Positions 10,705 to 22,756 of a stretch of DNA of 64,000 nt are shown here, one piece after another. The notes under the pieces are model-generated. The model was not told where the DNA came from. It searched no databases and worked only from the letters and a program-made list of their open reading frames with translations. The position numbers and the translations under genes were made by a program. The stretch lies in assembly GCF_024498955.1 (NCBI RefSeq), contig NZ_CP093311.1:1922001-1986000 (forward strand), in the 5' to 3' direction. Numbering within the stretch: the first letter of the stretch is position 1; every line of letters begins with the position of its first letter. The stretch is from Thermomonas paludicola (GTDB lineage: Bacteria; Pseudomonadota; Gammaproteobacteria; Xanthomonadales; Xanthomonadaceae).

Positions 10705-10733
10705 TTGACCCAAGCCATTGAATCGTCCATAAT
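10705..10733 (+). promoter_or_regulatory. sigma70-type promoter of rpsT
   Basis: TTGACC (-35, 10705-10710), a 17-bp spacer and CATAAT (-10, 10728-10733) lie about 90 bp upstream of the rpsT start. The match and spacing are close to consensus, fitting a strongly expressed ribosomal protein gene. Confidence 0.7.
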
Positions 10734-10823
10734 TCTTGGTCTTCCAGATTCGTTCGTTCGTGGGCCATTGTGCCAGCGGGCGTTCCCCGTAGCCAAAACC
10801 CCAGACTCTCCAGGATTTCCGCC

Positions 10824-11090
10824 GTGGCCAATATCAAGTCCGCCAAGAAGCGCGCCAAGCAGACCGTCGTGCGCAACGAACGCAACGTCGCCCAGCGCTC
10901 GCAGCTGCGCACCGCCGTCAAGAAAGTGATCAAGGCGATCGACGCCAATGATTCCGCCGCTGCCCGCGACGCGTTCACCATCGCCCAGCCGCTGCTGGAT
11001 CGTTTCGCTGCGCGCGGCCTGATCCACAAGAACAAGGCCGCCCGTCACAAGGCTCGCCTGACTGCGCGAATCAAGGCGCTGGCTGCCTGA
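10824..11090 (+). CDS. rpsT: 30S ribosomal protein S20
   Basis: Small basic 16S-rRNA-binding protein of 88 aa starting [13 protein letters not shown], with an Arg/Lys-rich first helix and a [15 protein letters not shown]-terminal segment. The start codon is GTG at 10824, preceded by AGGA at a normal distance; the longer open frame from 10770 adds residues absent from the family. It is monocistronic, with a promoter at 10705-10733 and a terminator at 11114-11139. Confidence 0.97.
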   Translation: MANIKSAKKRAKQTVVRNERNVAQRSQLRTAVKKVIKAIDANDSAAARDAFTIAQPLLDRFAARGLIHKNKAARHKARLTARIKALAA

Positions 11091-11113
11091 GCCCAGGCGC
11101 CTCGCTGAATCGG

Positions 11114-11139
11114 AAAACCCGGCCTTGGCCGGGTTTTTT
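11114..11139. terminator. bidirectional terminator between rpsT and obgE
   Basis: An inverted repeat AAAACCCGGCC/GGCCGGGTTTT with a TT loop is followed by T residues on the plus strand (11134-11139). On the minus strand it gives a TTTT tail. It lies between two convergent genes, so it can serve both. Confidence 0.85.
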
Positions 11140-11157
11140 GTTGCCCGCAGCAGGCGC

Positions 11158-12237
<1,080 letters not shown>

Positions 12238-12276
12238 TTATGGAAAGCGGGTGGGGAGTCGGACCTGACGCAAACG

Positions 12277-12297
12277 AAAAACCCCGCCGAAGCGGGG
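12277..12297 (-). terminator. terminator after rplU-rpmA
   Basis: Read on the minus strand, GCCCCGC-TTC-GCGGGG-like pairing is followed by TTTTTCG (12277-12281 on the plus strand are A). It sits 25 bp after the rpmA stop and before obgE, so it likely attenuates rather than fully separates the operon. Confidence 0.65.
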
Positions 12298-12321
12298 CTG
12301 TTCGCGAACCATCGCCCTGGC

Positions 12322-12582
12322 TTACTGCGCAGTGACGATGTTGACGGTGCGGCGCTTGTTCGGACCCTTGGTGGTGAATTCCACCTTGCCATCGATCAGC
12401 GCGAACAGGGTATGGTCGCGGCCGAGGCCGACGCCGGTGCCCGGATGGAACTGGGTACCGCGCTGGCGAACGATGATGTTGCCGGCTTCGATGGCCTGCC
12501 CACCGTAGATCTTCACGCCGAGGTACTTCGGATTCGAGTCGCGGCCGTTGCGGGTCGAACCACCAGCCTTTTTGTGTGCCAT
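12322..12582 (-). CDS. rpmA: 50S ribosomal protein L27
   Basis: The 86-aa protein begins [17 protein letters not shown] and contains [18 protein letters not shown], characteristic of L27, whose N-terminus reaches the peptidyl-transferase centre. It lies 12 bp downstream of rplU in the standard L21-L27 pair. Confidence 0.98.
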   Translation of the reverse strand: MAHKKAGGSTRNGRDSNPKYLGVKIYGGQAIEAGNIIVRQRGTQFHPGTGVGLGRDHTLFALIDGKVEFTTKGPNKRRTVNIVTAQ

Positions 12583-12594
12583 GACTGCGTCTCC

Positions 12595-12912
12595 TTACTT
12601 GCTGCCACCGGCAATGCCGGTGATCTGGATTTCGGTGTAGTGCTGCCGATGGCCCATCTGCTTGCGATGGTGCTTGCGGCGGCGGAACTTGACGATGCGC
12701 ACCTTGTCGGCACGGCCGTGGCCGACAACCGTCGCGGTGACGGCAGCGCCCTTGAGCGCATCGCCCAGGGTGATGCCATCGGCATCGCCAAGCATCAGCA
12801 CATTGTCAAACTTGATCTCGCTGCCGGCTTCGACTTCGAGCTTTTCGACGCGGAGCGTTTCGCCCTGCATCACGCGGTATTGCTTACCGCCGGTGACCAA
12901 AACTGCGTACAT
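12595..12912 (-). CDS. rplU: 50S ribosomal protein L21
   Basis: The 105-aa protein begins [14 protein letters not shown] and ends with the basic stretch [16 protein letters not shown], as in L21. The ATG at 12912 is used; the open frame extends 21 codons further upstream into the promoter leader but matches no family member. It is transcribed with rpmA from the promoter at 12988-13017. Confidence 0.98.
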   Translation of the reverse strand: MYAVLVTGGKQYRVMQGETLRVEKLEVEAGSEIKFDNVLMLGDADGITLGDALKGAAVTATVVGHGRADKVRIVKFRRRKHHRKQMGHRQHYTEIQITGIAGGSK

Positions 12913-12987
12913 GATCGTGCTTCCTGTGACTCTGGTTTCTGTAGTTATTCTCGGAGCTGCCCGGGATCGAGCCAAGGCAGAAGCGGA

Positions 12988-13017
12988 ATTGTAGGGGATT
13001 CATGGGCTTAGGGTCAA
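12988..13017 (-). promoter_or_regulatory. sigma70-type promoter of rplU-rpmA
   Basis: On the minus strand, TTGACC (complement of 13012-13017), an 18-bp spacer and TACAAT (complement of 12988-12993) lie about 75 bp upstream of the rplU ATG. The boxes are near consensus and suit a ribosomal protein operon. Confidence 0.7.
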
Positions 13018-13054
13018 ATGCCTGCGCCGGGCGTGGCAATGCCCCGGCACGGGC

Positions 13055-13525
13055 CTACGCCCGGTGGTAAGGATGGTTGGCCAGCAGCGCAACGGCGCGA
13101 TAGAGCTGCTCGGCCAGGATCAATCGCACCAGCATGTGCGGCAGGGTCAGCGGCCCCAGCGACCACTGCTCATCGGCGCGGGCGATGACGTCGGCCGCGT
13201 GGCCTTCCGGGCCGCCGATCAGAAAGGCCAGATCCCGGCCCTGCCCGCGCCAGTGCTCCAGCCGAACCGCCAGTTGCTCGGAGCTGTGCATCCTGCCACG
13301 CCCGTCCAGCGCCACCACGTGCGCGCCCTTCGGCAGCGCGGCCAGTACCCGTGCCCCCTCATCCGCCATCGCACGAGCGGTATCGCGCCCCTTGCCGCGC
13401 ACGCCCGGCTCCACTTCCACCAGTTCCAGCGGAAGCCCGTGCGACAGGCGTTTCTGGTATTCGGCAAATCCCTGCGCCACCCAGCCAGGTGCGCGCTCCC
13501 CGACGGCAACCAGGCGCGCCTTCAC
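13055..13525 (-). CDS. rlmH: 23S rRNA pseudouridine-1915 N3-methyltransferase
   Basis: SPOUT-class methyltransferase acting on pseudouridine 1915 of 23S rRNA in the assembled 70S ribosome. The 156-aa product has the knot motifs FLIGGPEGH and SLGPLTLPHMLVRLILAEQLYRA, with the C-terminal Y-H-R-A tail typical of RlmH. The start is GTG at 13525 (VKARLVAVGERAPGWV), 12 bp after the rsfS stop. It ends the leuS-to-rlmH gene string. Confidence 0.96.
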   Translation of the reverse strand: MKARLVAVGERAPGWVAQGFAEYQKRLSHGLPLELVEVEPGVRGKGRDTARAMADEGARVLAALPKGAHVVALDGRGRMHSSEQLAVRLEHWRGQGRDLAFLIGGPEGHAADVIARADEQWSLGPLTLPHMLVRLILAEQLYRAVALLANHPYHRA

Positions 13526-13537
13526 CGGGAGCCGGGG

Positions 13538-13933
13538 TTACTGGTCCTGCTCTGGAGGCTGGTCACCCACCGACCACAACCGTTCCAGCGCGTAGTACTC
13601 ACGCACTCGCGGCAGCATGACGTGGACGATCACGTCACCCAGGTCCACCAGCACCCATTCCGCTTCGCGCTCGCCTTCCACGCCCAGCGGCGCGACGCCC
13701 AGCTGCTTGGCAAAGCGCACCACTTCGTCGGCGATCGACTTCACGTGGCGGGTGGAGGTGCCGGACGCGACGACCATGAAATCGCAAACGCTGCTCTTGC
13801 CGCGCACGTCGATTTGCACGGCGTCCTTCGCCTTGAGCTCTTCCAGACCGGCATGGACGACCCCCAGCAAGGCCTCCACCGATGGCGGTGGCGTGGGCAG
13901 GCTGGTTTTGATGACGTGGGCGGCAGTAGTCAA
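13538..13933 (-). CDS. rsfS: ribosomal silencing factor RsfS (Iojap family)
   Basis: Binds L14 and blocks subunit joining under starvation. The 131-aa product carries the Iojap core: DVRGKSSVCDFMVVASGTSTRHVKSIADEV, EGEREAEWVLVDLGDVIVHVM and REYYALERLW. There is no suitable ATG. A TTG at 13933 is chosen because it overlaps the nadD stop as TTGA, which implies re-initiation coupling. The frame is open further upstream within nadD. Confidence 0.95.
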   Translation of the reverse strand: MTTAAHVIKTSLPTPPPSVEALLGVVHAGLEELKAKDAVQIDVRGKSSVCDFMVVASGTSTRHVKSIADEVVRFAKQLGVAPLGVEGEREAEWVLVDLGDVIVHVMLPRVREYYALERLWSVGDQPPEQDQ

Positions 13934-14631
13934 GGGCAATCGCTCTGGTGTGATGTTCTCAGTATAACGGCCGCGCCGGCATAGAGATTGAGGCGGCCGA
14001 TATAGGCCGCCACTTTGGGCGGAACCCACTCCTGCCACGGCTCCTTGTTCTGGATGCGCCAGCGCAGCTCCGTCGATGACTCCGGCTGCAGGTGCGCCAG
14101 CGGCAGCAACGCAAAGCCGCCAAGCGGGCTCTCCACCAACGCGCCGGGAGGCAACCAGCGGTCGTTGATTTCGGCCAGCACGGCGGGCGCGGCCTCGCGC
14201 AGGCGGACGACATCCACCTCGGCACCCGGTCGCTGCACGGCGACGAGGTGGCCCAATTCGAACAGCTCGCGCCAGCGATGCCATGTCGCCAGCTGCCGCA
14301 GCGAATCGCTGCCGATCAGCCAGGCAATCGGCGCATCCGCGCCAAGTTCGGCCCGCAGCTCGGCGAGGGTATCCACGGTATAGGACGGCCCGGAGCGGCC
14401 CAGCTCGCGCCGATCCACCCTCAGCCCCGTTTCGCCATCGATCGCCAACGCGAGCATCTGCGCGCGCTGTTCGGCGCTGGCAGCGGTCCCGGGCTTGTGC
14501 GGCGGATCACGTGCCGGCAGCAACGCCACGTCTGCGGCCAGCGCGTCGCGCGCGGCGCGGGCGATGGCCAGATGCCCGTTGTGCACGGGATCGAAACTGC
14601 CGCCGTAGAACACGCGCAGCCTCGGGTTCAC
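13930..14631 (-). CDS. nadD: nicotinate-nucleotide adenylyltransferase
   Basis: De novo NAD synthesis: adenylation of nicotinate mononucleotide. The 233-aa product has the nucleotidyltransferase signature FYGGSFDPVHNGHLAIARA, GPSYTVDTLAELRAEL and IGSDSLRQLATWHRW. The start is GTG at 14631, overlapping the holA stop as GTGA; it gives VNPRLRVFYGGSFDP, matching family starts. The adjacent order holA-nadD-rsfS-rlmH is conserved in gammaproteobacteria. Confidence 0.96.
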   Translation of the reverse strand: MNPRLRVFYGGSFDPVHNGHLAIARAARDALAADVALLPARDPPHKPGTAASAEQRAQMLALAIDGETGLRVDRRELGRSGPSYTVDTLAELRAELGADAPIAWLIGSDSLRQLATWHRWRELFELGHLVAVQRPGAEVDVVRLREAAPAVLAEINDRWLPPGALVESPLGGFALLPLAHLQPESSTELRWRIQNKEPWQEWVPPKVAAYIGRLNLYAGAAVILRTSHQSDCP

Positions 14632-15668
14632 GAAGCCAGCAGACACAGCGCGCCTTTGTCCGCCACTGCCAGCAACAGTCGCTCCAACTGTTGCCAGGCA
14701 TCGGAAGATTCCTTGCCGGGCCGCACCCGCCCCTTGGAGACGCGATCCACCCCGCCAGCCTCGACCAACAGCCGCTGCCAGCGTTCGGGCGAATGCCGCG
14801 CCAGCGCACGCTTGTACACGGCCTGCTTGGAATCCCAGATCCGCAGCGCCTTGCATTCCGCTGCGAAATTGCGCGCTCGCGCCAGCGCGGCCACGGTATT
14901 CAATTCTTTCACCACCATCCCCATCAACGCCGGGATCGCCTCGCCTTCGGCCTTCAGCCCGGCCACGATGCGCGCCACCTGCGCCGCCTGTCCATTGAGG
15001 GCGGCATCCACCAGCCGGAACACGTCGTAACGCGCCGAATCTGCCACCAACGCGTCCATCCGCGCGGCATCCAGCACTTCACCCTGTCCCTGCAACAACA
15101 GGGCGAGCTTGTCGATTTCCTGCGCCGCCGCCAGCAGATTGCCCTCCACCCGCTGCGCCAACCGTGCCATTGCGTCGGGCGTGGCCTTCACGCCGCGACT
15201 GCGCAGGCGCTGCCCTATCCAGCCCGCCAGTTCATGCGGCTTGACTGGCCAGGCCACGGCCACATGGCCGGCACGGGCAATCGCCTCACTCCACTTCCCG
15301 GCATGCGCCTTCGACCATTCCCCCGCCACCACCAGCAACACCACATCCGCAGGCGGCGAGGCGCAAAAACCGGCAAGCAGCTTTGCGCCCTCGGCGCCGG
15401 GTCTTCCGGTCGGCAAGCGCACTTCAACCAAGCGCTGGCTGGCGAACAAACTGGGGGCGTGGATCGAAGCATCGAGGCCGCCCCAGTCGGCGTCGCGCCC
15501 TTCCATATCGTGGACTTCACGTTCGCCGATGCCCTGCGCGCGCGCGGCGGCGCGCACCGCGTCAGCCGCCTCCAGCACCAGCAAAGGCTCGCTGCCCGCC
15601 AACAGGTAAGCGGGGCGCAGTGGCTCTGCGGACAGGTGCTGCAGGAGCCGGTCGACGCCAAGTTCCAT
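14628..15668 (-). CDS. holA: DNA polymerase III subunit delta
   Basis: Clamp-loader delta subunit that opens the beta sliding clamp. The 346-aa length is typical. It has the N-terminal AAA+-like fold with PAYLLAGSEPLLVLEA (beta-clamp-binding region) and LPTGRPG, the SPPADVVLLVVAGEW core, and the C-terminal helical collar. It lies 23 bp downstream of lptE, as expected for this cluster. Confidence 0.95.
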   Translation of the reverse strand: MELGVDRLLQHLSAEPLRPAYLLAGSEPLLVLEAADAVRAAARAQGIGEREVHDMEGRDADWGGLDASIHAPSLFASQRLVEVRLPTGRPGAEGAKLLAGFCASPPADVVLLVVAGEWSKAHAGKWSEAIARAGHVAVAWPVKPHELAGWIGQRLRSRGVKATPDAMARLAQRVEGNLLAAAQEIDKLALLLQGQGEVLDAARMDALVADSARYDVFRLVDAALNGQAAQVARIVAGLKAEGEAIPALMGMVVKELNTVAALARARNFAAECKALRIWDSKQAVYKRALARHSPERWQRLLVEAGGVDRVSKGRVRPGKESSDAWQQLERLLLAVADKGALCLLAS

Positions 15669-15691
15669 CGTGCTGATCGCTGCCCGCAGGC

Positions 15692-16201
15692 CTAGCGCAC
15701 GCCGCCCTGGCGGGAGGAGGCATCCACCCGGCGCAGGATGGCCGCCGCCATGTCGCGCTGCAGCTCGCGCACCAGAAGCTCGCGTTCGCTGGTCTTGCCG
15801 ATGGAATCCACCGCCGGCGCAAGATAATCGCGCGCCAGCTCCACTGCCTGTTGAGGCACCGCTGTACTGCCATCCGCGCGACGCAGGCTGAACACCACCG
15901 CGTAGCGCAGCGCGTATTCCTGCGCGCGACCGGACTGGTCATGGCTGATGGGGGTATCGGCCCACTGCTCGGACAGCACCTGCAGGGTAGCGACGCCTTC
16001 CGTTGCATCGACCGATGCCGGCTGCGCGCCCGCACGCTGCAAGCCCTCGGCCAGCAAATCGGCCAGCGGGCTGAAGGAGTCCACCCCCAGTACCCGCACC
16101 GGCCCCAGGTTGGACGGCAGGTTGAGTGCATTGCGCAGGTGGAAGCCGCAGCCAGACAGCAGCGCGGCGGACAGGGCGAGGATGGCGAGGCGGGATTTCA
16201 T
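15692..16201 (-). CDS. lptE: LPS-assembly lipoprotein LptE
   Basis: Outer-membrane lipoprotein that plugs the LptD barrel and delivers LPS to the cell surface. The 169-aa product starts MKSRLAILALSAALLSGCGFHLR, with lipobox LSGC at the end of the signal peptide and the family hallmark GCGFHLRN. An in-frame ATG 27 bp upstream is possible but would lengthen the signal peptide abnormally. It lies between leuS and holA, the conserved setting. Confidence 0.94.
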   Translation of the reverse strand: MKSRLAILALSAALLSGCGFHLRNALNLPSNLGPVRVLGVDSFSPLADLLAEGLQRAGAQPASVDATEGVATLQVLSEQWADTPISHDQSGRAQEYALRYAVVFSLRRADGSTAVPQQAVELARDYLAPAVDSIGKTSERELLVRELQRDMAAAILRRVDASSRQGGVR

Positions 16202-16238
16202 GTGGGGGAGTCTAGGCGAAAACGGCAAGGCATTTGCC

Positions 16239-16266
16239 CGTCATTCCCGCGAAAGCGGGAATGACG
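16239..16266. repeat. REP-like extragenic palindrome
   Basis: A perfect 12-bp inverted repeat, CGTCATTCCCGC (16239-16250) and GCGGGAATGACG (16255-16266), with a GAAA tetraloop sits in the 72-bp gap between the leuS stop and the lptE start. Elements of this look are dispersed in many proteobacterial genomes. It could be a transcript-stabilising hairpin or a pause site. Only one copy was seen in this window. Confidence 0.7.
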
Positions 16267-16273
16267 AGCGCGA

Positions 16274-19349
<3,076 letters not shown>

Positions 19350-19922
19350 GCCGCCACGCGGCCCACAGCCACCAGCCGAACCACAGGCCAAACGCCAGCC
19401 GCTGCGCCAAACCCACCCAGAGGCCGATCGGCGCCAGCACCGCCAGCAGGGGCACCAGCACGCCCGCCAGCACGCATGTGGAGGCAAACAGCGCGCCCCT
19501 GCGCGCGCCCAGCGCCAGCAGCAGCATGGCCGGCACGAACGCGATCCACCACAGCATCCAGGCCAACACATGCAGCCGGTTGGCGGGGCTGTCGATTTCG
19601 CCAAACGTCATCGGCAGCAGGCCCTGCGCGCCGTAGGCAAGCGCCGACAGTTGCGCCAGCGCCAGCCCGATGCGCGCCGACCAGCCGTGACGGTGCAACG
19701 CATCGCGCATGGACTGCGCCACCAGCAACAGGCACACGCCAGGCAGCAAAAACGCGCCGGCATTGAACAGCATCGCCCAAGGCAAGCCCGACGCCCCGCG
19801 CAACGCGAGTGGGTGGAGGCGGTGGGAATACCCGGGCAGGCCGTAGCCGGCCAGCAGCACCGCAAGCACGAACGAGGCCGTGGCAAGCAGGCTCCATGCA
19901 ACCACGCGGCGATTGGCCTTCA

Positions 19923-20138
19923 TCACGCACGACTCCAGTGGAACACCTCTTCGATGCGCACGCCCAGCGCGTCGGCAATCCGGAACGCCAGCTCCAGCGA
20001 TGGCGCGTACTTGCCGGCCTCCAGCGCGATGATGGTCTGCCGGGTGACCTTGCAGGCATCGGCCAACGCCTGCTGGGTCAACTCGCCGCGCGCGAAGCGC
20101 AGGCGCCTGATGTCGTTGCTGATCGTCGTGCCGGTCAT
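19923..20138 (-). CDS. small Xre-family HTH transcriptional regulator
   Basis: The 71-aa protein is a single Cro/CI-type helix-turn-helix: [40 protein letters not shown] and [20 protein letters not shown]. No sensor domain is present, as in the stand-alone short regulators often encoded with small membrane proteins. The ATG at 20138 overlaps the preceding stop (ATGA), and its stop overlaps the next start. It probably autoregulates its cassette through the palindrome at 21260-21279, which is an inference from context. Confidence 0.9.
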   Translation of the reverse strand: MTGTTISNDIRRLRFARGELTQQALADACKVTRQTIIALEAGKYAPSLELAFRIADALGVRIEEVFHWSRA

Positions 20139-20590
20139 TGGCGATCGCGGCGATACAGCATCGCCACCGTCAGATGCCCGCCAATGTTGGCCACCACCAC
20201 GCCCAGCAACAGCAGGCCGGGAAGCATGCAATGGTTCGCCGACAGCGCTTCGCGCCCGACATCGAAAGACAGCGCCAGCGCCAGCAGCGCACCCCAGCAG
20301 GAGGCGGCAATGCGGAAGGCGCGGTCGGCCTGCGCGCGGATCGCGGCATCGCGCTCGTCCTCCATCGTCTCCCCGCGCCTGCGTTCCTCCGTCGCTGCAC
20401 GAAGGCGGAAGCCGTAGGTCAACGGCAGCGCGATCAGGGTCGCGACGATGCCGATTTCGCGCCCATCGAGAACCGCGCCGAACAGGAGGTACAGCGCCAT
20501 GCCCGCGAACATCGCCGCCATCCGCCACGCGAAGCGTTCGCCGAACGCCTGCGCGTCGGAGCGGGCCAGTCTCCGCCCCAGCAGGTTCAT
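20135..20590 (-). CDS. small membrane protein with DERD motif (DUF2178-like)
   Basis: The 151-aa protein begins [16 protein letters not shown]. It has hydrophobic helices around [52 protein letters not shown] and [14 protein letters not shown] cytoplasmic loop carries [20 protein letters not shown]. The D-E-R-D-x-x-I pattern followed by two helices recurs in the neighbour at 20587-21240, suggesting the two are diverged relatives. Start and stop overlap both neighbours by ATGA. Family name is tentative; no enzymatic motif is visible. Confidence 0.65.
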   Translation of the reverse strand: MNLLGRRLARSDAQAFGERFAWRMAAMFAGMALYLLFGAVLDGREIGIVATLIALPLTYGFRLRAATEERRRGETMEDERDAAIRAQADRAFRIAASCWGALLALALSFDVGREALSANHCMLPGLLLLGVVVANIGGHLTVAMLYRRDRQ

Positions 20591-21240
20591 GCCTGCACTC
20601 CACGGCGGTCGCGCCAGTAAAGGAACGCCGCCACCGCCTGGTCGAACCACAGGCCCCACAGCAGCGCCAGCATCAGCATCTGCGCGATGAAGGGATAGCT
20701 GAACTGGCGCAGCCGCTCGGTGTCGGAAAAACCCAGCATCACCGCGATGCCGATCACGCAGACAGCGGTGGCGCCGCGCGCCCATTGGCTTGCGACCAGT
20801 TCGATCCGCGCGTCGCGCTCGTCGGCCAGCACCTTGCCGGCCCAGCGCTGCTTCAGCACATGCGACAGCACCAGCCAGGCCACGAACAGGGTGCCGATGG
20901 CGCGGCCGGCCGGGGCGGCCTCGGGGTTGCGGCCGATCGGCACCTCCGGCAGGAACAGATGCGCCTTGAGCAGACTGGCGGCGATCACCGCACCGACGAA
21001 GGCAACGCCGACCCAGGCCTGCCATTCGCCCGGCGCGACCTGCGCCTCCTCCTCGCTCTGCGGGACATCGTGCAGCCGGGCCACCGAGAACCACACCGCC
21101 GCGACGAACAGGCACGTGCCCAGCCAGCCCACCGGAAACGGAATGTCGCGGTAGTCGCCGCTGAAGAACAGCGCCAGCCCGATGCCGGCCACCACCAGCC
21201 AACCAATGAAACGGGTACGCGGGGACAAGCCCATGATCAT
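20587..21240 (-). CDS. membrane protein with DERD motif (DUF2178-like), first gene of the Xre cassette
   Basis: The 217-aa protein has about six hydrophobic helices, with [20 protein letters not shown] preceding the last pair ([13 protein letters not shown] and [20 protein letters not shown]). It shares the D-E-R-D-x-x-I plus two-helix layout with the next gene. ATG at 21240 is favoured by GGAG 5 nt upstream; MGLSPRTRF at 21234 is an alternative. It is preceded by a promoter and operator-like palindrome. Function unknown; in related loci such proteins are controlled by an adjacent short Xre regulator. Confidence 0.65.
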   Translation of the reverse strand: MIMGLSPRTRFIGWLVVAGIGLALFFSGDYRDIPFPVGWLGTCLFVAAVWFSVARLHDVPQSEEEAQVAPGEWQAWVGVAFVGAVIAASLLKAHLFLPEVPIGRNPEAAPAGRAIGTLFVAWLVLSHVLKQRWAGKVLADERDARIELVASQWARGATAVCVIGIAVMLGFSDTERLRQFSYPFIAQMLMLALLWGLWFDQAVAAFLYWRDRRGVQA

Positions 21241-21259
21241 GTCAACTCCAGCGGACTAA

Positions 21260-21312
21260 ATGTAATGTTCAATTTACATCGCGGTCTCCTGATGTCAACT
21301 ATTTTTTACATC
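21260..21312 (-). promoter_or_regulatory. promoter and operator-like palindromes of the Xre/DERD cassette
   Basis: On the minus strand, TTGACA (complement of 21293-21298), a 16-bp spacer and TAAATT (complement of 21271-21276) form a promoter. An inverted repeat ATGTAA (21260-21265) and TTACAT (21274-21279), 8 bp apart, covers the -10 and start point. A second weak dyad GATGT/ACATC (21291-21295 and 21308-21312) flanks the -35. TTTACATCG occurs twice, 31 bp apart. This fits repression by the Xre protein encoded at 19923-20138; binding is inferred. Confidence 0.6.
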
Positions 21313-21371
21313 GGCTTGCGAATGCGCCCTTCGTCGCCATCTACTTGGGCATACCCCCACCTGACGACGCC

Positions 21372-22244
21372 ATGACCGACGCCCTCCATCCCCACGTATT
21401 CGACGCCACTGCCGCCCGTTTCGAGGACGAAGTGATCCGCAAGTCCGTGGAAACCCCCGTGCTGGTGGACTTCTGGGCCGAATGGTGCGGGCCGTGCAAG
21501 ACGCTGGGGCCGATCCTGGAGAAGCTGGCGGCCGAGTATCACGGCGCGTTCGTGGTGGCCAAGGTGGACGTGGAAAAAGAACAGGAACTGGCCGCCGCGT
21601 TCCAGATCCGCTCGGTGCCGACGATGGTGCTGTTCAAGGACGGGCAGATGCTCGGCGCGATTCCCGGCGCGCTGCCGGAAGGCCAGTTGCGCGAGATGCT
21701 GGCGCAAGTGGGCATCGAGCCTGCGGCCGCGCCGGCGGAGGAGGCCGTGCCCGAAGCCGCCGCGCCGGTCGATCCACACGAGGACGTGATGCGCCTGCGC
21801 AAGGCCATCGAGGCCGAACCGGACAAGGACGAACTGAAGCTGGACCTGGCGCTGGCGCTGCTGCAGACCGGCGCCGCGGTGGAAGCCGAACAGCTGCTGG
21901 ACAAACTGCCGGCCAACCTCGCCACCGACGACCGCACCGTGAAGGCGCGTGCGCGGCTCGGTTTTTCCGCCCTGCTCAAGGACGCGCCTCCCGCGGACGT
22001 GCTGGAAGCGGCCATCGCCGCCGATCCGGGCGACCTGCGCGCGCGCCACCTGCTGGGCGTGCGCCGGCTGGTGGGCGGCGACGCGGAGGCCGGGCTGGCG
22101 CAGTTCATCGAGATGCTGCGCCGCGACCGCGCCTACGCTGACGGGCTGGCGCGCAAATCGCTGATCGACGCGTTCCGCGTGGTCGAGGACGACGACCTGG
22201 TCGGCCGCGTGCGCCGGCAGATGTCGGCGCTGCTGCTGGTCTGA
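21372..22244 (+). CDS. thioredoxin-TPR protein (CnoX/YbbN-like chaperedoxin)
   Basis: The 290-aa protein has an N-terminal thioredoxin fold with active site FWAEWCGPCKTLGPIL and cis-proline segment IRSVPTMVLFKDG. After an Ala/Pro/Glu linker come helical TPR-like repeats (about 140-290, e.g. DELKLDLALALLQTGAAVEA). This matches YbbN/CnoX-type proteins that protect folding clients under oxidative stress. E. coli CnoX lacks a reducing CXXC, whereas this one keeps CGPC, so it may be redox active. The next reading frame (DUF4442) begins 2 bp after the stop. Confidence 0.88.
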   Translation: MTDALHPHVFDATAARFEDEVIRKSVETPVLVDFWAEWCGPCKTLGPILEKLAAEYHGAFVVAKVDVEKEQELAAAFQIRSVPTMVLFKDGQMLGAIPGALPEGQLREMLAQVGIEPAAAPAEEAVPEAAAPVDPHEDVMRLRKAIEAEPDKDELKLDLALALLQTGAAVEAEQLLDKLPANLATDDRTVKARARLGFSALLKDAPPADVLEAAIAADPGDLRARHLLGVRRLVGGDAEAGLAQFIEMLRRDRAYADGLARKSLIDAFRVVEDDDLVGRVRRQMSALLLV

Positions 22245-22246
22245 CC

Positions 22247-22693
22247 GTGCGCGCCGGCCTGTTCCGCCACGGCCTCAACCTGTGGCCGCCGTTCCTGTTT
22301 GCCGGCATCCACCTGACCGAGCTCGCGGACAACTATCGGCATGCGCGGGTGGAGCTGCGCATGCGCCCCTGAAATCGCAATTATGTCGGCACCCACTTCG
22401 GCGGCAGTCTGTTCGCGATGACCGATCCGTTCTGGATGCTGATGGTGCTGCATCATCTGGGCCGCGACCACTATGTCTGGGACAAGGCCGCTGAAATCGA
22501 ATTCGTGAGCCCCAGGCGCGGCACCGTCCACACGCATTTCGCACTGGAAGACGGCCTGCTGGACGAACTGCGCCTGGCTGCCAGCGACGGCAAAGCGCTG
22601 CGCTGGTTCCACAACGACGTGGTGGACAGCCAGGGTCAAGTGGTGGCGCGGGTACGCAAACAGCTCTATGTCCGTCGCAAACCGCACCGCTGA
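22247..22693 (+). pseudogene. DUF4442 (hotdog-fold thioesterase-like) gene with an in-frame TGA
   Basis: Starting at GTG 22247, a single frame runs to TGA at 22691-22693 and encodes a ~148-residue DUF4442-like protein. It is interrupted once, by TGA at 22370-22372 (codon 42). The sequence around it reads VELRMRP-stop-NRNYVGTHFGG; family members have Trp here (P-W-x-x-N), so a TGG-to-TGA change is the simplest explanation. Both halves are otherwise intact: NLWPPFLFAGIHLTEL before, and SLFAMTDPFWMLMVLHHLG after. The next in-frame ATG (22418) would give only 91 aa. It may be a young pseudogene or a base-call error. Confidence 0.8.
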
Positions 22694-22756
22694 GTGTTCC
22701 ATTGGGCCGCGCCCACGTCGTATGCTCCGGGCGGGCCTGGGGAAGCAAACAGCACA

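Noticed and set aside
21241..21371. A small gene in the gap between the Xre cassette and the thioredoxin gene
   Set aside because: Only promoter-like and palindromic sequence is seen; no start with a ribosome site and no convincing frame.
22370..22372. TGA in the DUF4442 gene as a selenocysteine codon
   Set aside because: The position is a conserved Trp, not Cys, and no SECIS-like hairpin directly follows.
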